A stretch of DNA of 35,755 bases from Caballeronia choica (GTDB taxonomy: Bacteria > Pseudomonadota > Gammaproteobacteria > Burkholderiales > Burkholderiaceae). Position 1 is the stretch's first letter. Every line of letters starts with the position of its first letter. Positions 1 to 7,874 of the stretch are shown here, in pieces. Under the pieces are notes generated by a model. The model ran no database searches. It was not told the origin of the DNA and was given only the letters and a program-made list of their open reading frames with translations. The DNA is taken from the NCBI RefSeq assembly GCF_001544535.1, contig NZ_FCON02000081.1, positions 1 to 35,755 of the forward strand, in the 5' to 3' direction. A program made the translations under genes and the position numbers.

Positions 1-138
1 CGGACTCAAGTTAAGGTCCTTCATCATTGGCACTGCCACGATGCCCAGCACGGCCTTGTCTGCAAAGTTTATTATCATGTATACGAATAACAGGCTCACG
101 ATCAGCCTTTCGCGCAATTTTGGATGGCTATGCGGCAT
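1..138 (-). CDS. MFS transporter, N-terminal part, cut by window edge
   Basis: The 46 visible codons start at ATG 138, preceded by a good ribosome binding site (TAGGAG, about 8 bases upstream). They read as a short charged N-terminus followed by a hydrophobic first membrane helix containing the motif INFADKAVLGIVA. The N-[YF]-x-D pattern at the end of helix 1 is typical of major facilitator transporters of organic anions and aromatic acids (anion:cation symporter group). It lies downstream of the acyl-CoA operon on the same strand and could import that pathway's substrate, but a decayed gene lies between them. The rest of the protein is outside the window, so substrate and integrity are unknown. 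Confidence 0.75.
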   Translation of the reverse strand, partial: MPHSHPKLRERLIVSLLFVYMIINFADKAVLGIVAVPMMKDLNLSP

Positions 139-419
139 GGGTGTCTCCTAGTTTTGTCACCTTGTTTCTTTCGCTGGTTCGTCGCCGTCTTGCACTCTTG
201 CTTCGGCGCTCTTTTTGTCGTCGCCGCAAATGACGTTTTTTATCCGTGTATCGTCCTCGCAGACGTGTGAAGGTTTTTCCGGCTATGTGTGGGCGGGAGT
301 GCTTATTTCTATTGCCGCAGCGGGGTTGTCACCTCGAACTTCGAGGCGACAAACGTGCACCTCTTCATGTGCGTACTCGCGTGTGAAGTCAGGCCCCCGC
401 TGGAACGGAATCGAGCCGG

Positions 420-688
420 TCAACTCGGGGCCCCGATCACTTCGCTCGAACCGATCACGCCGTTGGCCTATGGCTTGTAGACCACCAGCACCGGCACGCC
501 CAGTGCGTCTTGGGCGGCGGCAAAATTGCGTGCCGCGAGGTCTGAGTCGCCGTCGCGCCAAAGAGCGCGATCAACGTGATCGGCTGGTTAGGATAGCCCC
601 CTTGCGCCTGTGCAGTGCCGCCGCTCAGAGCGAGCAACCGGCCGCCGAGCAAAGCTGGCCAGCCGCGCGATGTGGGTTGCTTGTTCAC
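420..688 (-). pseudogene. Remnant of a TctC/Bug-type tricarboxylate receptor gene
   Basis: Reading from a GTG at 688, the sequence shows a signal-peptide-like start ending in AQA, then the YPNQPITLI motif that opens mature TctC (Bug) periplasmic receptors. The frame then shifts. In the next frame the family continues as AARNFAAAQDALGVPVLVV and, after an in-frame stop, as ANGVIGSSEVIG, which corresponds to the usual GANGxIGxExVA segment. Only about 90 codons of a roughly 320-codon gene remain, with at least one frameshift and one stop. TctC receptors often accompany acyl-CoA catabolic genes, so this probably belonged to the operon next door. It cannot be functional. Confidence 0.75.
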
Positions 689-743
689 GCTTTGTTTCCT
701 TGCTAGATCTGACCCGGATCGGGAATTTTTTTGGGCCGTTCCA

Positions 744-2903
744 TCAGCCTCCCCCCTGCCCTCTGAACACCATCACACAATCGACAGCGACGGGTCCGGT
801 TGGACCGACCAGCACCGGGTTCAGATCAAGCTCATCGAGCCGGGGTGCCATCGCTGCGGCCCAGATCGACAGCCGCGACAGCAGCGCGGCGATTGCGGCG
901 CGATCGACAGCGGGCTGGCCCCGCACACCATCAAGCAGCGTTCGCACGCGCAAACCGTCCAGCATGCGAAGCCCTTCAGCCTCGCTGAACGGACCCAGCC
1001 GAAACACCACGTCCTTCAGTACCTCGACCAGCACTCCGCCAAGGCCCACCATCAGCACCATGCCGAAGCTCGGATCACGCTGCACCCCGATCACCAGCTC
1101 AAGCTGGCCGGCGGTCATCGGCTGCACGACCACGCCGTCCAGCCGCGCCTCGGGCCTGGCCTTGCGAGCACGCTTCAACAGGGTGGCGAAGCCCTGGCGA
1201 ACTGCGGCTTCGTCGTTCAGTTTCAGCAACACGCCACCAACCTCGGTCTTGTGCGTGATGTCCGGCGACTCGATCTTCAGCACTACCGGGCCACCGAAAC
1301 TACGCCAGGCGGCTTGCGCCTCATCGCCGTGACGCGCCAGCGCGACTGGCGCCATCGGCACGCCCGCGGCCTGAAGCCAGGCGGTAGCTTGCGCCGTCGG
1401 CTGCACGCCATCGCTGAAGTCACCGCAAACGTCTGCTGCAACACGCTCCACCGCGGCCGCTAGCGCGGCCCGTTCGGCGCGATTCTCGGCCGCAACGCGC
1501 AGAATCTGGCGATGGCGCACCATCGTCGCGGCCGCCTCGACTGCCCGTTCGCCGGCCCCGAATACAACCATGCCCTCGGCTCGCAGCCGGCGCACCGCTT
1601 CGGGCGGCGCTGCCACCCAGCAGATGATGAACGGCCTGTCGGTGCGGTCACGGATCTGGCAGAAGATGCCCACCAGCAGGTCCACGTACGCGGTCATCAG
1701 TTGCAGCCAAACGATGCCCACGTGCACCTGCGGGTCAGCCAGCAAGGTGACGACGGATTCGAGCAGCAGATCGGGGTTGCCGACAAACTGGCCGGTCACA
1801 TCCACCGGATTGCCGGCAGCGCCGAAGGCCGGCATCACCTTGGCGAGCGCCGCCTGCGTCTCTGGCGCCAGCGCGGGCACCTCAAGGTCGAGTTCCTCGG
1901 CGTGGTCAGCCATCATGACGCCGGCGCCGCCCGATTGCGTAGCGATGCCCAGCCCGCCGCCATGCGGCACACGGTCCGAGCACAGTGCCTCGAGCATGTC
2001 GAGCATCTGCTCTTCATTACGCGCACGCAGCACGCCGTGCTGGCGCAGTACAGCATCGAACACGTCGTCCTCTACCGCAAGAGAGCCAGTGTGCGAAGCA
2101 GCGGCGCGCACCCCGGCGGCCATGCGGCCGACCTTGGTCAGCACCAGCGGCTTGCCAAGCTCGGCGCAACGCTGGGCCAGCCGAATCAGGCCGGGCCCGT
2201 CGCGCATGCCCTCCAGATAGCCCGCGGCGACACGGATGCGCGGGTCCTCGATAACCGCGAGCATCAGGTCACTAAACGAAACGCCGGCCTCGTTTCCGGT
2301 GTTGATGAAATAGCCCAGTCCCAGCCCGCGGTGGCGCACCAGCGCGGCGATCGCCGTGCCGAACGCCCCGGACTGCGTGACAAACGCCACCGGGCCTGCA
2401 CCAGTATCGCCGTCGGCATACTGGCTGAAGGTTGCATAGACGTTGTCGAACGCGTTGACGAAGCCGAGGCAATTCGGGCCGCAGATCACCACGCCATGCG
2501 CGTCGGCACAAGCGCGCAACGATTGCTCGACCCGCTTGCCGTCGGCACCCATCTCGCCGAAGCCTGAACTGAAGATCACTGCGGCAGCGACGCCACGACG
2601 ACCCAGCGCTGCGATGCAAGCCTCGACTTCGCGCGCCGGCAATGCGACGATCGCGAGGTCGGTCGCCTCCGGCAACGCGGCTACGTCGGGATAGGAGGCG
2701 AGCCCGGCAATCTCGGAGTACTTGGGGTTCACGGGGTACAAGCGCCCGGTGTAGCCCTTGTCGATCAAGTGCTTGAGTGGTCGGCCGTTGATCTTCGCGA
2801 ACTGCGGCGAGGCACCGACAATCGCGATGGAACGCGGGCGTAGCAGGCAATCCAGCGCGCTGCGCGCTGGCTCCGCGGCGGAAACAAGGAGTCTGGTAGT
2901 CAT
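744..2903 (-). CDS. Acyl-CoA synthetase, NDP(ADP)-forming type
   Basis: A 719-residue protein of the ADP-forming acyl-CoA synthetase family, which converts an organic acid, CoA and ATP to acyl-CoA, ADP and phosphate. The N-terminus is a CoA-binding Rossmann domain (SIAIVGAS, about residues 25-32). A succinyl-CoA-ligase-like middle domain carries the ASHTGSLA motif that usually includes the phosphorylated His. The C-terminal third is an ATP-grasp domain (GGPVVLKIESPDITHK). I chose ATG 2903, preceded by GAAGG, over a TTG at 2966 that overlaps the upstream gene. It is the last intact gene of the acyl-CoA operon and would activate its acid substrate. The family does not reveal the substrate; a pimeloyl-, feruloyl- or other acyl-CoA ligase role is possible. 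Confidence 0.85.
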   Translation of the reverse strand: MTTRLLVSAAEPARSALDCLLRPRSIAIVGASPQFAKINGRPLKHLIDKGYTGRLYPVNPKYSEIAGLASYPDVAALPEATDLAIVALPAREVEACIAALGRRGVAAAVIFSSGFGEMGADGKRVEQSLRACADAHGVVICGPNCLGFVNAFDNVYATFSQYADGDTGAGPVAFVTQSGAFGTAIAALVRHRGLGLGYFINTGNEAGVSFSDLMLAVIEDPRIRVAAGYLEGMRDGPGLIRLAQRCAELGKPLVLTKVGRMAAGVRAAASHTGSLAVEDDVFDAVLRQHGVLRARNEEQMLDMLEALCSDRVPHGGGLGIATQSGGAGVMMADHAEELDLEVPALAPETQAALAKVMPAFGAAGNPVDVTGQFVGNPDLLLESVVTLLADPQVHVGIVWLQLMTAYVDLLVGIFCQIRDRTDRPFIICWVAAPPEAVRRLRAEGMVVFGAGERAVEAAATMVRHRQILRVAAENRAERAALAAAVERVAADVCGDFSDGVQPTAQATAWLQAAGVPMAPVALARHGDEAQAAWRSFGGPVVLKIESPDITHKTEVGGVLLKLNDEAAVRQGFATLLKRARKARPEARLDGVVVQPMTAGQLELVIGVQRDPSFGMVLMVGLGGVLVEVLKDVVFRLGPFSEAEGLRMLDGLRVRTLLDGVRGQPAVDRAAIAALLSRLSIWAAAMAPRLDELDLNPVLVGPTGPVAVDCVMVFRGQGGG

Positions 2904-2962
2904 CGGACCTTCGGCGGCGATAGGTTGCATGCGAGGGGCTTGGCCATGGAAGGATGCGTGGC

Positions 2963-4186
2963 TCAATTGGCAAAAGCGGATAAGCCGGTTTGGGCGCGTC
3001 CGAGCACGAGCGCGTGGATGTCGTGCGTGCCCTCCAGCGTATTGACGGTCTCCATGTTCATCATGTGGCGAATCACGTGGTATTCGTCCGAGATGCCGTT
3101 GCCGCCGTGCATGTCACGAGCCAGGCGCGCGATCTCAAGCGACTTACCGGCGCAATTGCGCTTGAGCAGCGACACCATCTCGGAACTGGCCACGCCTGAG
3201 TCGCGCATCCGGCTGACCTGGAGGCAGGCGAGCAGGCCGAGCGCGATCTCTGTCTGCATGTCGGCAAGCTTCTTCTGCACCAATTGGTTCGCGGCCAGCG
3301 GACGCCCGAACTGTTTGCGGTCAAGCACATACTGGCGCGCCGCATGCCAGCAGAATTCAGCCGCCCCCATCGCGCCCCAGCAGATGCCGAAGCGCGCGTT
3401 GTTCAGGCACGCGAAAGGCGCCGCGACGCCACGCGCGTCGGGCAGACGCTGCGACTCTGGGACGAACACATCGTCCATCAAGATCTGCCCGGTGGGGGAT
3501 GCGCGGACGGAGAACTTGCCCTCGATCTTGCTGGTCATCAGGCCCTTCATCCCGCGTTCGAGAATAAAGCCCCGCACCACACCTTCGTCGTCCTTTGCCC
3601 ACACCACCATCAAGTCAGCGATCGGGGCGTGCGTGATCCAGGTCTTGCTGCCAGACAGACGCCAGCCTCCGTCTACCTGCCGCGCGCGGCTCGCCATGCT
3701 GCCCGGGTCCGAGCCGTGGTCGGGTTCTGTCAGGCCAAAGCAGCCAAGCAACTCGGCACGAGCCATCGCGGGCAGGTAACGCTCGCGCTGCTCCTGGCTA
3801 CCGAACAAGTAGATCGGAGTCATCGACAAGGTGGTCTGCACGCCCAGTGCCGAGCGGTAGCTCGTGTCCACGCGCTCGAACTCACGTGCGATCAGGCCGT
3901 AGCCGACATAGCTAATGCCGGCGCAGCCAAAGCCTTCGATGGTCGCTCCCAGGAAGCCAAGTTCGGCCATCTCCTTCATCACCGTGACGTCGAAACGCTC
4001 GTGGCGATTGGCCTCGAGGATGCGGGGCGCCAGCCGCTCCTGGGCGAAAACGCGTGCGCTGTCGCGGATCATGCGCTCCTCGTCGCTGAGCAGCGCGTCC
4101 AGTTGCAGCGGGTCCTGCCAGTCGAATGGCACATCACGCATCGCGGCCTTGCGCAGCGTGAGCGGTTCCGGAGTCTGATGCGTCAT
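2963..4186 (-). CDS. Acyl-CoA dehydrogenase, glutaryl-CoA dehydrogenase-like
   Basis: A 407-residue flavoprotein expected to oxidise an acyl-CoA to the 2-enoyl-CoA, passing electrons to ETF. It closely follows the glutaryl-CoA dehydrogenase pattern: [13 protein letters not shown] in the FAD domain, [11 protein letters not shown] before the substrate loop, and the catalytic-base motif [14 protein letters not shown] (Glu385). It keeps YRSA (Arg111), the Arg that in glutaryl-CoA dehydrogenases contacts the distal carboxylate, so a dicarboxylyl-CoA substrate is plausible. ATG 4186 is preceded by AAAGGA and lies 2 bases after the DUF35 stop, implying translational coupling. Neighbours lack the usual lysine or benzoyl-CoA pathway genes, so the exact acyl group is open. 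Confidence 0.87.
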   Translation of the reverse strand: MTHQTPEPLTLRKAAMRDVPFDWQDPLQLDALLSDEERMIRDSARVFAQERLAPRILEANRHERFDVTVMKEMAELGFLGATIEGFGCAGISYVGYGLIAREFERVDTSYRSALGVQTTLSMTPIYLFGSQEQRERYLPAMARAELLGCFGLTEPDHGSDPGSMASRARQVDGGWRLSGSKTWITHAPIADLMVVWAKDDEGVVRGFILERGMKGLMTSKIEGKFSVRASPTGQILMDDVFVPESQRLPDARGVAAPFACLNNARFGICWGAMGAAEFCWHAARQYVLDRKQFGRPLAANQLVQKKLADMQTEIALGLLACLQVSRMRDSGVASSEMVSLLKRNCAGKSLEIARLARDMHGGNGISDEYHVIRHMMNMETVNTLEGTHDIHALVLGRAQTGLSAFAN

Positions 4187-4188
4187 GG

Positions 4189-4632
4189 TCAGATCCTTTC
4201 TGTAGAGTGCGTACGCAACGGACGGAACTTAGGGATGCCCGCCTCGGCACTAATATCCTCACAGTGGACTTCCACCCGCATGCCGATGCGGATGTCGTCG
4301 GGCTGGCAATCGGTGACTTGGGCGTACATGCGAGCACCGTCGTCCAGATCAATCAGGCACAGGACCAGCGGGAGGTCAACTTCCCAGCCGGGGTAGTTCA
4401 TCGCGACCGAGTACGACACCGTGTGCGAATAGACGGTGCCATGAGGTCGCGCAGCGGTCCAGGCGAGCGGGCGGCTGCCGCACTCGATACACCACGGCTT
4501 GGGATGGAAGTTAAAGGTCCCGCAATCGCTGCATTTCTGCAGCACGAATCGGCCTTGCTTAGCCGCGGCCCAGAATGGGCGCGTCTGGTCTGTGATGGCG
4601 GGCAGCGGCTTGGGTGGCAGGTTGTTGGTCAT
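4189..4632 (-). CDS. DUF35 Zn-ribbon/OB-fold protein, acyl-CoA-associated
   Basis: A 147-residue protein with an N-terminal rubredoxin-like zinc ribbon (Cys34, Cys37, Cys48, Cys51) followed by an OB-fold, the layout of DUF35 proteins. Family members bind thiolase-like partners; in steroid side-chain degradation a DUF35 domain (ChsH2) is needed by the Ltp2 retro-aldolase. Here the start ATG at 4632 is 4 bases after the thiolase-like stop, so the two are probably made as a complex. ATG 4632 was preferred over an upstream TTG because GGAG lies at a suitable distance. It is unlikely to be catalytic on its own. Confidence 0.85.
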   Translation of the reverse strand: MTNNLPPKPLPAITDQTRPFWAAAKQGRFVLQKCSDCGTFNFHPKPWCIECGSRPLAWTAARPHGTVYSHTVSYSVAMNYPGWEVDLPLVLCLIDLDDGARMYAQVTDCQPDDIRIGMRVEVHCEDISAEAGIPKFRPLRTHSTERI

Positions 4633-4636
4633 GGAT

Positions 4637-5854
4637 TCAAGGCTCCGTTCCAAGGATTAGCGAGATGCAACTGCGGCCCGGGCGCCCGTAAGGGATGCCG
4701 CCGAATCCGCAGGCTGCGGAAATTCGCCCATTCTTTACCTGGCGCTCACCGGCTTCGCCGCGCAACTGGGTGACTGACTCGACCAGTGGCATAAAGCCGC
4801 CGATCGCGCCGCCGGGCTGGCCGCCGGAGAGTTGCCCGCCGTCGGTCGAGAGCGGGAAGTCGCCGTGGAAACGCAGGTCGCGTTCCTCGATGAAATGACC
4901 GCCGTCTCCCTTCTTGCAAAAGCCCCAATCCTCGAGCGTCATCATGGCGATAAAGGGGTAATCGTCGTACGGCTGGAAGAGGTCGATGTCGGTGTGCCGA
5001 ACCCCGCCCATCGCCATCGCCTGTGGCGCTGACTGCGCGTAGCCGGTAGTAGTCACGTCAGGCAACACGCGCGAGCCGTGGTAGTAGTTGTTGGCCTCAC
5101 CGAAGCCGCGCAGGAAGACAGGCTTGTCAGTCAGCGTGCGAGCGGTCGCGGCCGAGGTCACGACATAGGCCAGCCCACCGTTGACGATGGGCACGCAATC
5201 GAGCAGACGGATCGGATGCGACAGCATGCGAGAATCCATGTACTCGTCGAGCGTAAAAGGCTTGCGATAGATCGCACCGGGATGGAACGACGCGTTATAG
5301 CGTGTTGAGACTGCGAGCTTGCCCAGCTGCTCGAAGCTGAGCGAGGGAAATTCATGCATATAGCGCGTCAGCACCAGCGCGAATTGCGCGCTCGCGCCCA
5401 TTACGCCGAATGGCCCCTGGAAGTCCCAATAGACGCCGCGGGTGCGTTCCGGCGACAGCGGCAGCCCCGGCGCAGCGGAGGGAATGTTCAACGGCGTATC
5501 GGCCCCGACCACCAGCACGCGGTCGACGATGCCTGCCTTGATCATCGCTGCTGCGCGGATCAGCATCGCGGAGGCTGAGGCACCACCCTGGTCGGCGCGC
5601 AGCAGCACCTGCGGGCTAATGCCCAGATTCTCGGCCGTCGCGGCCGACCAGTTCACCGTGTGCGCCACTTCGGCATGCGCAACGCCAAGACCCTGGCCGT
5701 CGAATTCTTTCTTGCTCAGCCCCGCTTGCTTCAGTGCAAGATCAGCGGCCCAGGCAATGTATTCATCGACGGTCGGCGCCGTTTCGCCGGGCTTAGCTCG
5801 AGTGTAGGGCGTTCTCCCGACGCCAACGATGGCGACTTCCGATCGCATGGACAT
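4637..5854 (-). CDS. Thiolase-like protein (SCP2/Ltp type), probable retro-aldolase
   Basis: A 405-residue thiolase-fold protein starting VAIVGVGRTPYTR. Where thiolases have the nucleophilic Cys it reads ADQGGASASA (residues 87-96), with no Cys. Where they have the Gly-His-Pro loop it reads GGQLSGGQPGGA (339-350), with Gln in place of His. These losses are shared with lipid-transfer/Ltp-type proteins that pair with DUF35 domains, some of which cleave 3-hydroxyacyl-CoA by retro-aldol reaction. The DUF35 gene follows after 4 bases, a hydratase precedes, and no 3-hydroxyacyl-CoA dehydrogenase is present, all in line with aldol rather than thiolytic cleavage. The family is clear; the aldolase role is inference. 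Confidence 0.85.
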   Translation of the reverse strand: MSMRSEVAIVGVGRTPYTRAKPGETAPTVDEYIAWAADLALKQAGLSKKEFDGQGLGVAHAEVAHTVNWSAATAENLGISPQVLLRADQGGASASAMLIRAAAMIKAGIVDRVLVVGADTPLNIPSAAPGLPLSPERTRGVYWDFQGPFGVMGASAQFALVLTRYMHEFPSLSFEQLGKLAVSTRYNASFHPGAIYRKPFTLDEYMDSRMLSHPIRLLDCVPIVNGGLAYVVTSAATARTLTDKPVFLRGFGEANNYYHGSRVLPDVTTTGYAQSAPQAMAMGGVRHTDIDLFQPYDDYPFIAMMTLEDWGFCKKGDGGHFIEERDLRFHGDFPLSTDGGQLSGGQPGGAIGGFMPLVESVTQLRGEAGERQVKNGRISAACGFGGIPYGRPGRSCISLILGTEP

Positions 5855-5906
5855 AGTGCGAGATTCCTTTTGAGGTAGAGGGAATGCGTTGAGGCGAGGT
5901 GGTGCG

Positions 5907-6689
5907 TCAACGCCCCGAGAATGCGGGCGGACGGCGTTGGATGAAGGCGGTCATGCCCTCTTTCTGGTCCTGGGTGTCAAACAGCAACTCGAACGAGCGG
6001 CGCTCGAGCAACAATCCGGTAGCAAGGGCAGCGTCGGCGCCCCCAAGCGCAGCTTCCTTGATCAAGCGCACAGCTACGGGCGGACGCGACGCGATCACTT
6101 CGGCGAGCGCGAGGGCGCGAGCCTCACTCACGTCGTCGTCGACGACCTCGCTGACCAACCCCATCGCGAACGCTTCGTCGGCCGAGACTGGTTCGCCCGT
6201 CAGAAGCAGCTTCATCGCGCGGTACTTGCCGACTGCCCGCATCAGGCGCTGCGTGGCACCGCCGCCGGGCATCACGCCAACCGTCACTTCGGGTAGCCCG
6301 AGACGCGCGCTGCGTCCGGCAACGATGATGTCGGCGTGCAGCGCCAGTTCGCAGCCACCGCCCAGCGCGTAACCGGACACCGCTGCCACTACCGGCTTAC
6401 TGCAGTCGGCGATCGCCTTCCAGTAGCGCGGCACGTCAAGCGCCCAGACCGCGTGCGGTCCCCTCTCGACCAACTCCTTCAGATCCGCCCCGGCAGCGAA
6501 ATGGCCTTCGCCACCGCATAGCAGTACGCAGCGCACGCCCTCGTCACGGTCAAGCGCAAGAAACCTGTCGGCAAGTTCCCGGCGTAGTGCTGTATTGAGC
6601 GCATTGCGTGCTCCCGGGCGGTGGATGCGAATCCGCGCAACTCCTGGGGCGGGGCAGTCGCTGAGCAACAAGGCATTGGTATCGTTCAT
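5907..6689 (-). CDS. Enoyl-CoA hydratase/isomerase (crotonase family)
   Basis: A 260-residue crotonase-fold protein. FAAGADL (residues 64-70) and ALGGGCELAL (108-117) form the oxyanion hole, and both catalytic glutamates of hydratases are visible, Glu114 in GGGCE and Glu134 in PEVTVG. It should add water across a 2-enoyl-CoA made by the dehydrogenase downstream in the same operon. It is the first gene after the divergent promoter region shared with the LysR gene; 52 bases separate it from the thiolase-like gene. The ribosome binding site is weak. Other crotonase reactions such as isomerisation cannot be excluded, though the paired glutamates favour hydration. Confidence 0.88.
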   Translation of the reverse strand: MNDTNALLLSDCPAPGVARIRIHRPGARNALNTALRRELADRFLALDRDEGVRCVLLCGGEGHFAAGADLKELVERGPHAVWALDVPRYWKAIADCSKPVVAAVSGYALGGGCELALHADIIVAGRSARLGLPEVTVGVMPGGGATQRLMRAVGKYRAMKLLLTGEPVSADEAFAMGLVSEVVDDDVSEARALALAEVIASRPPVAVRLIKEAALGGADAALATGLLLERRSFELLFDTQDQKEGMTAFIQRRPPAFSGR

Positions 6690-6771
6690 GGCGTTCGGGT
6701 CTCTGGTATGCGGTTATCCTACGCAGAGGCAGCCAATTCCCGAAGTTTAGATTTCCAATGATCTTTATTGA

Positions 6772-6792
6772 TATTCGAAATATGCTCGAATA
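6772..6792. promoter_or_regulatory. Perfect inverted repeat, probable LysR operator
   Basis: A 7-7-7 perfect inverted repeat, TATTCGA-N7-TCGAATA, lies in the 151-base gap between the divergent hydratase and LysR genes, about 50 bases before the LysR ATG. LysR-type regulators typically bind an interrupted dyad between their own gene and a divergent target operon, so this is the best candidate binding site. Its position would allow both autoregulation and control of the acyl-CoA operon. Confidence 0.6.
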
Positions 6793-6840
6793 CCCTATTG
6801 CCTGCACGAAGGCGTTGAACTGTGAAGCCAACCTCCCCCA

Positions 6841-7746
6841 ATGAACTTGCGTTCGATCGACCTCAACCTACTGTTGGTATTCGACACCATCTACAGCGAG
6901 CGCAACATCTCCAAGGCTGCGCGCAAGCTCGCTCTGTCGCAGCCGACGGTGAGCAACGCGCTCGCCCGCCTGCGCGAACGCCTGGACGACCCGTTGTTCA
7001 CACGCACGTCCGATGGCATGGTACCGACCGCACGCGCCAAGACGTTGGCGGATCCCATCCGGCAGGCGCTGGACCTGATTGAGCGCGGTCTTCGCTCGGA
7101 CGATGCGTTCGATTACGCACACTCGGAGCGGCGCTTTGTGATTGCAGTTGAGGACTATGGCGAGACGGTGATAGTGCCGCGCTTTTGCGACTGGCTGGCA
7201 CAGACGGCGCCCAACATCCGCATAAAGATCCTCCGCGAGCCCGGCAACCAATTGACCGCGGAAATGAAGGACGGCGAGGTTGACCTGACGCTGGACTACT
7301 TCATACAGCACGACCCGTCCTTTCGCAACGAACGCGTGCTGACAGAGGGCTTACTTACGCTCTCGCAGCGCGAGCATCCGCAGCTAACCGGGCGCTTGAC
7401 GCTCGAACAATATCTCGCGCTGCGCCATGTAGTGCTGACTCCGCGTGCCGGCTCAATGTCAATCATCGACCGTGCCCTTGCCAAGCGCGGGCTGCGCCGG
7501 CACATCGCACTGGAGGTGCCGCATTTCCAGTCGATGCCAGTGCTGGTCCAGACGGCCGGGCTGCTGTGCACCCTGCCCAAGCGCATGGCACAGTTGTATG
7601 CCGACAACTTCCGGGTGACAGCGCATACGGTTCCGATGCGCGTCCCGAACTTTCCGATCTACCTCACCTGGCACAGCTCGGCCGATACCGATCCGGCACA
7701 CATGTGGCTACGCCAAAACCTGATCGCGCTGTGCCAACGCCTTTGA
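6841..7746 (+). CDS. LysR-family transcriptional regulator
   Basis: A 301-residue LysR-type regulator. The N-terminal winged helix-turn-helix is plain: DLNLLLVFDTIYSERNISKA, then LSQPTVSNALARLRERL and DPLFTR (about residues 8-53). The rest is a periplasmic-binding-like effector domain. The N-terminal style (DLNLLLVF, PLFTRT, GMVPT) resembles the NahR/NodD/LeuO branch, whose members often sense aromatic or acyl compounds. It is transcribed away from the acyl-CoA operon and is likely its activator, with an intermediate or the substrate as inducer. The inducer is not predictable from sequence. Confidence 0.93.
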   Translation: MNLRSIDLNLLLVFDTIYSERNISKAARKLALSQPTVSNALARLRERLDDPLFTRTSDGMVPTARAKTLADPIRQALDLIERGLRSDDAFDYAHSERRFVIAVEDYGETVIVPRFCDWLAQTAPNIRIKILREPGNQLTAEMKDGEVDLTLDYFIQHDPSFRNERVLTEGLLTLSQREHPQLTGRLTLEQYLALRHVVLTPRAGSMSIIDRALAKRGLRRHIALEVPHFQSMPVLVQTAGLLCTLPKRMAQLYADNFRVTAHTVPMRVPNFPIYLTWHSSADTDPAHMWLRQNLIALCQRL

Positions 7747-7874
7747 CGAAGCCGGTAAGGTCCTCCCGGCGCACTCACCCGCAGTCGGCGAAGATTTTTT
7801 TGGGCGCCTCGGCAATTTCCGCGAGGCAGAGGTATAACCGGGATTCATAAAAAATCCGCCACATCCCCATCTAA

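Noticed and set aside
725-736. The 12-base string ATTTTTTTGGGC, which also occurs at 7794-7805 on the other side of the acyl-CoA region
   Set aside because: It is short and T-rich, with only weak similarity in the flanks. I see no element ends, so chance is the simplest explanation.
7790-7830. Possible terminator after the LysR gene
   Set aside because: The GCCTCG/CGAGGC hairpin lies after, not before, the run of seven T residues on the plus strand, and no U-tract follows it in either direction.
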